A DNA stretch of 64,000 bases, taken from Anniella stebbinsi (Eukaryota > Chordata > Lepidosauria > Squamata > Anniellidae). Position 1 is the stretch's first letter. Each line of letters begins with the position of its first letter. Where the stretch lies: contig JARDYH010000007.1 of assembly GCA_029215795.1 (NCBI GenBank), positions 101,757,263 to 101,821,262 of the forward strand, written 5' to 3'. The translations under genes were made by a program, and so were the position numbers. Below, one piece after another: positions 54,040 to 64,000 of the stretch. The notes beneath the pieces were generated by a model. It searched no databases. It saw only the letters and a list, made by a program, of their open reading frames with translations, and had not been told where the DNA came from.

Positions 54040-54150
54040 TGGTGCTGCTGCTTTAACTGTGTTTGTTTTTAAGTTTTGTTACTGGTCTATTGTGTGTTCC
54101 TATTATATATATCACCCTGAGAGCTTTGGCTATAGGGCGACTCAAACATG
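54040..54150 (+). mobile_element. L2 LINE 3' tail
   Basis: 'atatatcaccctgagagctt' then 'tggctatagggcgactcaaa': L2 terminus, followed by a simple repeat in place of the (aaat)n tail. Confidence 0.6.
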
Positions 54151-54214
54151 GAAGGGAGGAAGGAAGGAAGGAAGGACTGTGCTAATGGCAATAGGCAGAG
54201 CTGTGGGACAAAAG

Positions 54215-54250
<36 letters not shown>

Positions 54251-54252
54251 CA
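54150..54252 (+). repeat. (GGAA)n and (GGCA)n tracts
   Basis: (GGAA) units at 54154-54174 and about ten GGCA units at 54213-54252. Confidence 0.93.
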
Positions 54253-54684
54253 AGCATTCTCTCTCTGGCTGCATTCGGACAACACATTAGTCAATGGTGG
54301 GTTGGGTAGCCAACTCACAGTTGGTTATTTTGTGGGTACTCCCCACACAACACATTCCCCACATTCCTACACAACTGTGGGTGGTTGGGGCTGGCGTTGA
54401 GTGGACTAATAGTCAACCCAGCATTTGACTGGCACAGCCCCCGCCCCTCTCCCCACCCTCCCTCCTCCCTCAGTCCTCCCAGTTCTATCCCAGCAGCCTC
54501 TGCAAGTTGCACCAGTTGTAGCAGAGTGGCAGCTGCCACTTTGGTTGCTCTTGCTGCCTGCCTCTATGGGCTTGTGTTTTAACCCACTCACTGCATGCCG
54601 TTAACACACTCACCCTCCACACAACATTTTAAACAACTGGCTTCGAGCTAAACAACTTGCAAGCCAGTTGTTTCTCTCAGTTGC

Positions 54685-55357
54685 TGTCATGAGGCAGGCT
54701 GAAGAATCTTCCTCTGAGGAGGAAGAAGGGGCAGAAACTGCAGCTCCACCCCTTCCCCAGGACTTACCGGAGGAGGAGGAACAGCAGGCAGGGTCCTCAG
54801 AAGAGCCCCAGGAAAGCCACCCTCCCCCACCCCCTGTTTCTAATGAGGAAGACTCGGGGCCTGAAGGAGTTTGTCCGGTAACTCCCCAGCAAAGGCGGCA
54901 GCTCAAACGGGCGGAGAAAGCTAAGCCCACAAGGCGAAGTATGAGACTGAGAAAACAGAGCACAGCTGACACAAGCCTTAAGTAAGATAACGAGGGAATT
55001 GCAGGCAGCTGGGAGCAGGCTCAAACAGAGTATAAAGGGGGAGGCAGGCAGAAGCTAAGGTTCGTTGAGAACAACCGACGTTTTTGGCTCTTGACTTCCT
55101 CTGTGATCTTGGAACAGAATCTGTGGACTGGACACCCGGCTGACTGTTGCTTTGGAACATGGAATTCGGAAACCTGGTTTGACCTTTGGCTTAGACGACT
55201 GGACTGATGGAACTAATGGCATGACTCTGGCAATGTATAATTGGATTCACGAACCGTAAATAAACCTCTTCAAACAAGTAAGGCCTGGCATTTTTCCCGG
55301 ACATTCGTAGATAAGGAAATTGGCTGGCTTTCTGGATTCTGTATAGTAAACACGTCA
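54685..55357 (+). mobile_element. Ty3/gypsy-like solo LTR, 673 bp
   Basis: Starts TGTCATGAGG and ends ACACGTCA, flanked by a perfect 5-bp duplication GTTGC (54680-54684 and 55358-55362). Promoter layout is complete: TATAAA at 55031-55036, poly(A) signal AATAAA at 55259-55264, then a short U5. No internal gag-pol or second LTR, so a recombination product. The U3 holds an acidic, proline-rich open frame to 54985. A 5-bp duplication fits Ty3/gypsy elements. It inserted into the surrounding hAT-like element. Confidence 0.82.
55031..55036 (+). promoter_or_regulatory. LTR TATA box
   Basis: TATAAA within gagtataaaggggg, 346 bp into the LTR and 228 bp before its poly(A) signal. Confidence 0.7.
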
Positions 55358-55756
55358 GTTGCTTATTTGGGTGGAATAGCATACCGTCAGTAGTTTGTGA
55401 GAGGCATGTTACCCTCCATACAACACAATAAGCAACACAACTTACGATTGCTCCCCCCCCCCCAGTTGCTGAATGTGTCGTCCAAATGCAGCCACTGTCT
55501 CTCACCCATCCAGGCATACTGAGAAAATACAGTTGGAAACTGGAGGTTGGAACTTGGCTCTGTAATGTGCCTTGTCTGTCAGGTTTTTAAAAAGTGAACA
55601 AAATAAAAACATTTTCAAAAATTCAAAAAATAAAAGAAAAAGTGAGAGGGGTCTCACTCGCTTACTGGCTCCTTGTATGTTTCTCCTCCTGTCCTCTGGA
55701 ATCGTGGAGCAAAAGCTCCAACACTCTCCTGCATTGCTGGCTGGCTGGGAGTGCCT

Positions 55757-55801
55757 CTTTAAATGCTTCTTTCATTCTTTAAATGAAAGAGGCATTTAAA
55801 G
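55757..55801. repeat. 20-bp hairpin, 5-nt loop
   Basis: ctttaaatgcttctttcatt (55757-55776) pairs with 55782-55801 with a single T-G pair; loop cttta. Confidence 0.85.
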
Positions 55802-56130
55802 CTCTTTCAAGGCACATTAAAAAATTTACCTCTACAAGAACGGAGCGCAAATCGGGCGTAGAGGTGCTTTAAACATCTGATTATGCGCATTATCGAATGC
55901 GCGTTAAATAGCGAGTTTTATTTTGCTCCGGCCGTTACAGCGCATTTTGACTATGTGAACAAGCGATTCTCCACATTAACTACTTGTAAAGCGCATTTCA
56001 AACAACTGGTAAGGCCACCCATTGAGTGCTCAATTACCTCCTGCATACAAGCATTAACGATAAACCGCTTCAGCGATTATGCACATAATCGGCTAACCAG
56101 GCATCAAATGGAATCCATCTAGAGGGGGCC
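55802..56130. other. CpG-rich patch, possible young insertion
   Basis: About 20 CpG sites in 300 bp (agcgcaaatcgggcg near 55846, gcgcattatcgaatgcgcg near 55885) amid CpG-poor DNA. It probably belongs with the hairpin at 55757 to one non-autonomous transposon. The right boundary is unclear. No gene. Confidence 0.45.
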
Positions 56131-56555
56131 TTAGTCTATTGGCTGGGGCACTTTCATGAACACCCATCAAGTTAATTAACAAACAAATTGCTGTCTCGTG
56201 ATTGACTTGAGGAAACCAATCAGGACAAAACTGGGGCACTGGGTGGGATGCTCTGCCTGACTTAAAAGTCTATGGAAGATGTCTGGAAGTCACTCTAATG
56301 GGCAATCCAGAACATGTGCGCTACCTGGTAGGGAACGAGCAGGCAGGGATGCACGCACAACAGCCAGCAGCTGACAATGGAGAGACTTATTATTTGACTA
56401 CGTGGCTTCTTGGGGAGGGGACCTGGGGACAGGAGAGAGGATGCAAGGGGCTCTGGGGGATGCCATCCCTCAATAGGAGACGTGAGAGTATATAATTAGT
56501 GACTATTCATGTCTGTTTCCCCTCCAACTGGGTGGAGACTGGTTGTCCAACAGCA
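56131..56555. other. Unannotated 5' flank
   Basis: Nothing recognised. Confidence 0.4.
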
Positions 56556-56559
56556 TTAA

Positions 56560-59500
56560 TTAATGCCACATCAATTCACAATAAGATTCCTGTCATCCAT
56601 GGTTTGATCATGAATGAGAAAGCTGACTGGTGTGCATTACTGAGACTTGGGTGGGAGAACTGGGTGGGGTAAGTTAATCTCAGCTGTGCCTACACAGGTA
56701 TTTGGTGCAGCACCAGTACAGCCTTGAGGGTTGTTGGTGTGGGAGGGTGGGTGCCATCTTCTATCAAAGTTCCATCTCCTTCTCTAGAATTCCTGTCCAG
56801 GTGAGCCTCAACCTCGAATGCCTCTAGCTGGTGTTGGGTTCTTGGGACAGATTAGAGATTCTGTTGGTGTACCAACCATCCAACTGCCCAATAGTTTCCT
56901 TGCCTGAGAGGATGGATGTGGTCTCAGGCTTGGTGTTGAAGACACCCAGGCTGTTGGTCCTGGGAGACTTCAAATTCCATGCTGAGGCTGTGATTTCCAG
57001 GGGGAACTCAGGACTTCAAGGCTGCCATGACAACCATGAGGTTATCCCAAATATCATGGGCCCAACACATATGACAGGACGTACTCTTGATTTGTTCTTC
57101 AATACTTTGCAGGAGGATGATGATCTGAAAGTTGGGGGGGGGCTTCATTTCCAAATGGGATTCAGAGGTTGAAACAAGAGCTCCTGGCCGCTTTCTTCCC
57201 TTTGTCCCTTGGAGCTGAAGGCTATGAAGTGAAGGCAAAACAGCTTGAACGCAGATGGAGGAAGACTTGTGCTGAACCTTACCAAACAGAGGGGAGAGCC
57301 CGTTATGAAGAATTTCTTTTTCGCCAGCATTGTAACCTCTCAGTGTTGCCCTGCAAAGGGTTTTTCAGGTGGTTTGTGACCTTTTACAGGTGATCAGAAG
57401 AAAGTTCTAACTGAACCCTCGACTGTTTGTTATGATCCATTTTCAGTACACTCTGGGAATAAAGGTGTTCAGGTCTCCTAGGCGTGGGAGAAGCAAGGAT
57501 ACTCAAGCTCAGCAAAATTCTCCCAATTTCACTTCAAAGTTCAGCTCGCTCCCAAGCCTGTTTGCAACCTGTTCTTTCTGTTCTTTTGAACGGGAAAAGG
57601 TTTTTCAAAAGCACACACTCCCCCTCCTTTGACTAAAGTATGAATTAAAAATGTGGTTTTAAAAAGTGTGCATTTCTTAATGTGTGCATTTTTAAAGTGT
57701 GATTTTTTAAAAGTGCACATTTTGTAAATGCAAACACAAGTTCAGGAATTTGCTAACATTTGGGAAGAAAATGGACTCCTCTATGTGTTCATATTCAGGG
57801 TTGCAAATGGAACATTTGTGAGTGTTTTGCAAACTGGAACAAAATTCTTGTACATCTCTAAGAACCGCTATGACTTGGACTCCTTAGGTCATGGAAACCA
57901 GATGTGTGGAGGTGTCCAGTGCACCATCTTGTTGAGTTTTATGGGATGGACTTCAGTTGTTAAGGCTTGATGATGTGGACAGAGTGCTTGGTTCTATCTG
58001 TCTGACCAACATTTGTGCTGTTGATCCCTGCCCTTCTTGGCTGATTATGGATCCAGGAAGTGATCAAAGTTTCTTTGAGAGATGGCCAACTACTGATCTC
58101 TTTGGCTTCTCTCGAAGAAGTCAGGGTTAGATCCAGAAGCCCTTAATAATTTTAGATCAATAGCTAATCTTCCATTTTTGTGCAAGCTAATTGAGTGATT
58201 CGTTGTTGTCCAACTTCAGGCATTTCTGGATGATACTGATTATCTGGAACCATTTCAGTTGGGTTTTAGGCCTGGTTTTGGGGTGGAGACTGCTTTGGTC
58301 ACCCTGTGGGATGACCGTTGCTGGGAAAAGTCCCTGTTGGTTTTCCTAGGCCTCTCAGGAGATTTCAATACCACTGACCTTTTGAGGAGTCTGTCTGAAT
58401 TGGGAGCTGTAGACACTGCTTTACAATGATTCTGTTCCTACTTGGATGGCTAGTTCCATAAGGTGGTGCTGGTAGACTGTAGTTCTGCCTCATGGAGGCT
58501 CTACAAGGAGACTACATTGTGGCATCTCCCAGGCTCTATTTTGCTCCCATGCTTCTTAACTTCTATATGAAGCCACTGGGAGAGAGTGTGTGGAAGGATG
58601 GAGTGAAGTGTCATAAATATGCAGATGGCACCCAACTCTACCTTTCCTTTTCATCAAATGCAGGTGAGACAGTGTCTGTCTTGAATTGGTGCATTGTCTC
58701 AGTAATAGGCTGGATGAGAGCCAATAAATTGAGATTCAGGCCAAACACAATTAGGTTCTGTTAGTAGATATTGTAAGTGGCACTCAACCTGTCCAAAATG
58801 TGGTTTCATCCCCCAGAAGCAGTAAATTCATAGTCTGGGTGCTTATAGATCCAGAGCTGTCACTTGAGGTCCAAGTGGCCTCAGTGGCACAAAGTGCCTT
58901 TTATCAGCTTCAGCTGATATACCAGTTACGACGACCGTGCCTGGATAGAGATAGCCTAGCTATAGTTATCCCTGCACTGGTAACCTGCTGCCTGGATTAT
59001 TGCAATACCTTATATGTGGGGCAACCTCTCAAGGCAATCTGGACACTCCAGTTAGTGCAGGCTAGAACAGCAAGGCTGCTCACTGGGACTGGCCATTTTG
59101 AACATATTACTCCAGTGTTGCATCAATTGCCCTGGTTTCCATTCAGTTTCCAGGCCCAATTCAAAGTATTGGTACCAACCTTTAAAGCCCTAAATGACCT
59201 AGGACCAGTCTTCCCAAAGGAGCTCCTTCTCCCATGTATTGCTGCCTGATAGCTAAGATCACCTTTGGAGGCTTTTCTCTGGGTGCCACCAATGGTGCCA
59301 CTGGTGGCTCTAATGGTGCCCCATTTGCGGAATGGCTTCCCAGGGAGCTCTGCCTGGAATCTTCACTGTACATGTTTAGATACCAGGTTCCTTTTCCAAC
59401 ACACATTTAATCTTTAATCTGTTGCATGGACTAAGAACGTTACTGCTGGCTCTTTAATATTGCTAGTATTTTGGTATTTTTGTTGTTGTATTTATTGTTT

Positions 59501-59620
59501 GGGTTGGTATTGTGTTGTGGGCATGGGTGGGCATGTGTATGTGAGTGTGTTTACTGTAAACTGCCTTGATGGCATCTCCCAGTTGGGTAGTATATACATT
59601 TGATAAATAAATATATAATC
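56560..59620 (+). mobile_element. Near full-length but decayed L2-clade LINE
   Basis: Plus-strand order: endonuclease (56600-57172) with LEILLVYQPSNCP, PRLLVLGDFKFHAEA and a damaged end. Linker near 57214-57330 with AKQLERRWRKTCAEPYQTEG. RT (58100-58764) has 'LNFYMKPLGESVWKDG' and the catalytic box YADGTQ, where the second Asp is replaced by Gly. C-terminal domain (58800-59249) has LIDPELSLEVQVASVAQSAF, LDYCNTLYVGQPLKA and LVQARTARLLTG. The tail 'taaactgccttgatggcatc', 'gggtagtatatacatttgat', aaataaatat ends near 59620. About 57400-57890 looks foreign to L2 and may be another insertion. Confidence 0.88.
57400..57890. other. Possible insertion in L2
   Basis: L2 homology stops after the linker and resumes near 57890. 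The segment contains short imperfect tandem copies of gtgtgcattt (57660-57725). Family unknown. Confidence 0.35.
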
Positions 59621-59624
59621 ATTA

Positions 59625-60015
59625 ATAAGAAACCATCTCTATGTCCCCTTATTCTGTTTGCTCCCGTGGCAGAGTGAGTTCTATCATGTGGGCTCTCTCT
59701 CTCCTTTGCTTCTGACATGGCTGTTGCTCTCCTTGTTCCTATCACTATCCCAGGCGGGCTTGACCTTCCCTTGCTTGCTTCCAAACTCTGTGCCCTATGG
59801 ATTAAACCAATGGGGGTTGCTCCAGCTTGTCTTGGTTCTGGTCTTTCCCTGTCTGGCAAAAGGTTCCTTCTCCCTGTCAATGGCTTTTCTCCTTCAGTGG
59901 GCCTTGAACTCTTCTTGCAGGGAGGCCTGTGGGTTCTCCCTACAGGCCTCTTCCCAAAAGAGCTATTTGAAGGTTCTGCTTCAATGTCTTTTACTCTATC
60001 CCTTTGAAATGTGTT
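59625..60015. other. Unannotated 5' flank
   Basis: Overlapping open frames on both strands (59551-60083) have no recognised domain. Confidence 0.4.
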
Positions 60016-60020
60016 CCAAG

Positions 60021-60145
60021 ATTTGGCAACCTGGTGTTCTCCAGATGTTTCGGACTACAACTCCCATAATCCTTGGCCTTTAGCCATGATGGCTGGGAAT
60101 TGTGGCAGTTGTAGTCCAAAACACCTGGAGTGCAGCATGTTGCCA
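60021..60145. mobile_element. MITE family B, complete palindrome
   Basis: Left arm 'caacctggtgttctccagat' then 'ttcggactacaactcccata'. Right arm 'cagttgtagtccaaaacacc', 'tggag', 'catgttgcc'. Centre near 'ttagccatgatggct'. No coding capacity. Confidence 0.75.
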
Positions 60146-60149
60146 GTGA

Positions 60150-61230
60150 TTGCAGTGAATGCTTGGAAGAACGCTGCTGCAATATGGGAAACAGACACCA
60201 CTTGATCTCAGTGGGGCGGCCCGACCCCATGGCCAGGTCACTGCCAGGTCACAGAAATAGGCACGCCCAGCATTTAATGTGGGAGGATGGGCACACTGCT
60301 GCGGAACTGCTCGGGATCTGCATTTGAGGAGAAAAGATGCACTAACAGGACTTTCCGAAAACGCAGGGTTTCTGCGAATTGGCGACAGCGTCATATGTTC
60401 TGATGTGCACTAAATTCACATTTAGCTTGGCTCCTGGTCAATAAGCAGGTTGGAAGGGAGGGTGCAGGAACTGGTAGCAATGCAGCCAAACAGGAAAGTG
60501 TGAGTGCGTGTGTGTGTAGGAGTGCTTGTTGATTTGGGGGCAGGGAGCAAATTCTCCATGAATTTGAAAAAGAAAATGGTCAGTAAATTCCTCTTTTGAG
60601 AAATGCTGGCTCAATTAATCCTGAATGATGCTATATTGTTGATTCATAGTGTAGATAAATGAAGCAGTCGGCTGTGAGGGTAGGACTGGCAGCTGTAGGG
60701 GCCAAGCCCATTGCGTCTTATAACAATATTTAAATAACATTACACAATATTAAAACTGGATCTATATCTGCACCCAAAATCCCCCTCCCTATTTACAGCC
60801 ACTAGAATGGAGGAAAGTTTGCACTTAGTACTCTCCAGGGGAGGCCCTGAAATTTTCTAGCAGTTCTGAGGGATCCCCAAAATGAACATCCTCAAAAATA
60901 TCTAAGAAAATAATTCCATAACATAGATTTGAGATGCTCTCATACATAAACGATACAATTCTGCATTCCCCAAGTGTTGAGGTTTGAAAAGATCAGCTCA
61001 AAGAATGTAATAATTCTGTGTTTATAGGTAGGAGGGGTATTATTGAGGATTTTTTTTAAAAAAAAGTGGCATAAGAATTTAAATTTGTAGGAAATTGCTT
61101 CTAAGAACAGCCTAAAAATGGAAAAGAATGCCAGAGAGACTCCGGCCTTACATCACTAGAATGAATAACAGACACATTCTGAAGCAACGTGTCTGGTCTC
61201 ATGGGCAACATTCTCTGGAAAAGAATTACC
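60150..61230. other. Unannotated 5' flank
   Basis: A moderately CpG-rich patch at 60190-60400. Nothing recognised. An A run lies at 61057-61068. Confidence 0.4.
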
Positions 61231-61236
61231 CTGTAA

Positions 61237-61375
61237 TACCGCCTTCCCCAACCTGGTGCCCTTCAGATGTGTGGGACTACAATTTCCATCATTCCCAACA
61301 TTGGCCATGCTGGCTGGGGATGGTGGGAGCTGCTGTCTAATATGTCTAGAGGGCACTAGCTTGGGGAAGCTGCCA
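61237..61375. mobile_element. MITE family B, complete palindrome
   Basis: Left arm 'cttccccaacctggtgccct', 'cagatgtgtgggactacaat', 'ttccatcattcccaacattg'. Right arm 'ggatggtgggagctgctgtc', 'tagagggcactagcttgggg'. The centre is 'gccatgctggct'. Confidence 0.75.
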
Positions 61376-61379
61376 TAAC

Positions 61380-62820
61380 AGATCTTACAGGAAGACTTTG
61401 CCCTCCATTCCCCTCCCTGTTGTGTTGTCTTTACTGAAACTTTAGCAACACAAAGCAAAAAAATAGAGGAGTGGGAGTGTAAGACACAGAAAGCTACTGC
61501 CTGTTTGCAGCACACGCCAGCTCTATCCACATCTGTAGGACATTTAGCAGCCTGCATCTGGTTGTGTTTGTGCAAATACAGTTCCATATTCACCAATAAT
61601 TCCTGAGGCTAAAGGCCCCTCTCCTGTAACCTTGTTAATATTCTCACCAGGCCTGGTGTGAACGCCTCACCGCATTGGAGTAGAATTCAATCTGGTGAGA
61701 CTTTTTTTTCCATCCTCATGTCTCTTACTTTCTCTCTTTCTCGTATTAGGGTGGCCTCTAGTTTCCTGGCCACCCACACGACGAGACATTCTCCCTCCCT
61801 CCCCTTTCTCAGTTTCAAGGAATTTCCTTTTGTCAAAGGCAAACTGTGATTGACATATTTTCCTCCTCTTAAAGTGCAACCTTCTTAATACTTGATTTAA
61901 CTATATCCGTATGGAGTTCATAGAATGATTACCTAGGTGCAAAGCAGACGCACTACTCAGCCAACACCATCCAGTCCGTGTCTTTAAAAACAACAACAGA
62001 CTTCGCACTTTCTGGATTTTCAAAAGGCATTTACCAAGATAACTTTAGTACCTGGAAATGACTCCAGATTGGCATCCTTGGAAGTGAAGGCTTTTATATA
62101 GCTCAAAAAAAACCCAAGAAAAAACCCAATCCTCAGCTATTGCTTACAAGAATTTGTGTAAGATAGTGGCTAGAAGTGTGAGTTTGGAAATGATGATGTT
62201 TCCAAATGTCACCTTCACTATTAAGTGGCCCGTTGGCCTTAGTCAAGCTTGGGCTTGTCTATACACTCCAGATACTCTGTTGTGGCTGTACAGTTGCGCC
62301 CCGTTGTTTATATGATTCAGTCGCCACGTTGTGCGATTCCCTGTGAAGCTGCGCATATTCGATGTGTCATTTTACTGCAAATTTTTACTTTGCTCCAATG
62401 TCACCATGGTTGTTTGTGCATGTGTCAGTGGTGGTTTCATTTCACATTAAGTGGGTGTAGTTAGGGGGAGGGTCCCAGTGCAGGATAGGTGCGAGAATAC
62501 AGGGCAGGGGGCAGGCTCCAGTAGAGTGTTTAATAATGGCCAGCATGGGACCCTGAAAGTCTCATTCTGGAACAAAAGTAAGGGCAGTTATTATGCATAA
62601 ATTCAATGAACTGTAGTAGCACAGATGTGCAGCTACAGGCTTTCAAAGCTACAATGTTGTGCAAAGTTACCAGAAAACAGCAACAATAAAAGGTTTGGGT
62701 GGATTTTCAGTCACTCAGTTTTTGCTTCCCATTACAGCTGTCTGACAACGGTGCTGCGAATTTTCCTGGCTGGATCGCCTGCACTCACTCCTGCCATGGA
62801 ACCCTATTGATGCCGCTTTG
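61380..62820. other. Unannotated 5' flank
   Basis: Nothing recognised. 62250-62530 has several CpG sites and starts 'gggcttgtctatacactcca', reminiscent of a DNA-transposon terminus but without a partner. Confidence 0.4.
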
Positions 62821-62824
62821 CAGC

Positions 62825-63010
62825 AACGATGCTGTGGGGTTTGGGGAGAATCAGTAGGTAAAGCAGCACCGTATAAATGCCCCCAGCCCTCCTTCCACCA
62901 TTAGCAATATGTGGATAATATCACTGGCCTTCCTTTCAGGACTCTTGTAGGGATTCATGAGATAATGTATGTGAAGTCGTTGAATAACTGGGATGGAATA
63001 CAGTGTGGAA
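62825..63010 (+). mobile_element. MIR-like ancient repeat fragment
   Basis: 'caatatgtggataatatcac', 'tggccttcctttcaggactc', 'ttgtagggattcatgagata', 'atgtatgtgaagtcgttgaa' has the order of an old amniote interspersed repeat. Confidence 0.5.
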
Positions 63011-64000
63011 ACAAACAAACAAATGAACAAACTGCATTGTAATCTTTCAACTCTTTTTGGCAACCAATGATTGGCACTTGGTGGTTTTGGGAGTATCTGT
63101 TCTATTCTGGAAGGAAGGGAATTAAGTCCCCTTTGCCCAGTCCTGATTTCTTTCCCCTCCACCGCCCCACACTTAGCTAATGAAACTGTCAACAATCAGC
63201 ACTGTTAAAGGGCATTTTAGCTGCCACATCTTGATATACTTTCACCACTTCTTGAAAATGGCCCAGCACTGGGACTATCTGGACTGGTTTTATGAAATGC
63301 AGAACAAATAAACAGTGGGTAGGATGGAATTCAGGTGCTGGGCAGGTGTCTAGATTTGCTGTCTGGTTTTGCAGGATGAACTCAGCCAACTGTGCATGAC
63401 CTTATAAAACAGCATAAACTCTGTGCATAGAGAGAGTGCCTCCGCCCTATCTCTCAGAGTCTTCTTCATAATGCTTCATAGGTTTCTACAGGTCCCAGTC
63501 AATGATGGCAAAACCATGAGACAGGGTCATTCTATTGTGCATTGCAGTGCTTCTGAAGCACCCACCCACCCCCGCATAGATTTTGTTTGGTTTGGGGGTT
63601 TGTCTCAGGTCTACTGGGGCAAGGAACAGGCAGCAGCTCTCTACTGGTAGCTTTCATTTTTGACCCTGACCTCTGTAGCAGTGCCTTTAACAGACATTTG
63701 ATCTGCAGCAATTAGCAGGTGATGATGTTTATCTCTTGCATTTCAAGCTGTTTCTAAAAGTAAAGAAGCAAAATAGCCACTCTCTGCTCCTGACAAGACA
63801 TACCTCAGTTCATTGCTGCCTGTACAAAAAGTGACAGCTATTGGCCAACAATACTATAAAGAAATGGGCATAGTCATGAAATCAATCATTAAGATGTTAA
63901 AGCAAAGACATGATTATCACAAGTATTTAATCCATCACAGTTCAGATCTGGATTGTTGTGCAATTTATGGTATGCAATGTACCGAAAGATGGGATTGTGA
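63011..64000. other. Unannotated 5' flank
   Basis: A (aaac)-type run at 63010-63024. No gene or repeat family recognised. Confidence 0.4.

Larger units (their letters stand above)
54267..55493. mobile_element. hAT-like element containing a solo LTR
   Basis: Termini ggctgcattcggacaacaca (54267) and the near complement ending 55493 (tgtgtcgtccaaatgcagcc). The interior has repeated 'aacacactcaccctccacac' wording on both sides of the nested LTR. The flanking (tctctctc / ctgtctctc) may be a mutated target duplication. No transposase. Confidence 0.7.

Noticed and set aside
54668..54985. Acidic, proline-rich 105-codon plus frame resembling a nuclear protein
   Set aside because: Lies in the U3 part of the solo LTR; no start context or splice sites of a host gene. 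Kept only as an LTR observation.
59551..60083. Overlapping 96-141-codon frames on both strands
   Set aside because: No domain, no splice context, and mutually exclusive; probably chance.

Overview
The window looks like intronic and intergenic nuclear DNA of a squamate reptile (lizard or snake). Overall it is AT-rich and CpG-poor. It carries several Sauria-type tRNA-derived SINEs, many L2- and CR1-clade LINE fragments, hAT-type DNA transposons with 8-bp target duplications, two solo-LTR candidates and several families of palindromic foldback elements. There are no bacterial-style operons, rRNAs, tRNAs or CRISPR arrays. Almost every open reading frame is either chance or a decayed retrotransposon.

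The only host gene I can support is WARS2 (mitochondrial tryptophanyl-tRNA synthetase), on the minus strand. Exon 1 (27307-27354, 16 codons of a presequence-like N-terminus) lies in a CpG island with an NRF1-type motif upstream and a YY1-type motif over the start codon. Exon 2 (6835-7089, 85 codons, with the class I HIGH-like site) lies about 20.2 kb downstream. Both exons are phase 0 and have canonical splice sites. The remaining exons, including the KMSKS part, would lie beyond position 1. Positions 1-6834 are therefore intron 2, 7090-27306 intron 1, and everything right of about 27.5 kb is the 5' flank.

Layout. 1-7 kb: intron 2 with SINEs, L2 and CR1 pieces and short palindromic MITEs. 7-27 kb: intron 1 with a foldback element (8.06-9.18 kb), CR1 and SINE copies, and a nearly full-length antisense L2 (21.7-24.8 kb). 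27.0-27.7 kb: the WARS2 promoter, followed by a hairpin with AATAAA in both arms. 27.8-38 kb: nested L2, CR1, SINE and LTR insertions. 38.5-43.4 kb: two related hAT-like elements with perfect 8-bp duplications, one a GC-rich block with two tandem ~190-bp palindromes, plus an unexplained exon-like ORF between them. 43.4-48.2 kb: a distinct APE-type LINE and four copies of a ~320-bp nested-palindrome element; two copies interrupt the LINE and a third abuts its 3' end. 49-56 kb: old CR1 interrupted by a hAT element, simple repeats, and a hAT-like element containing a 673-bp solo LTR. 56.5-59.6 kb: a full-length but decayed sense L2. 60-64 kb: MITEs, a MIR-like fragment and otherwise unrecognised sequence.

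I see no novel protein system. The most unusual material is structural: palindromic elements and a dense stack of nested insertions. All family names rest on recognition by eye; boundaries marked 'about' are approximate.
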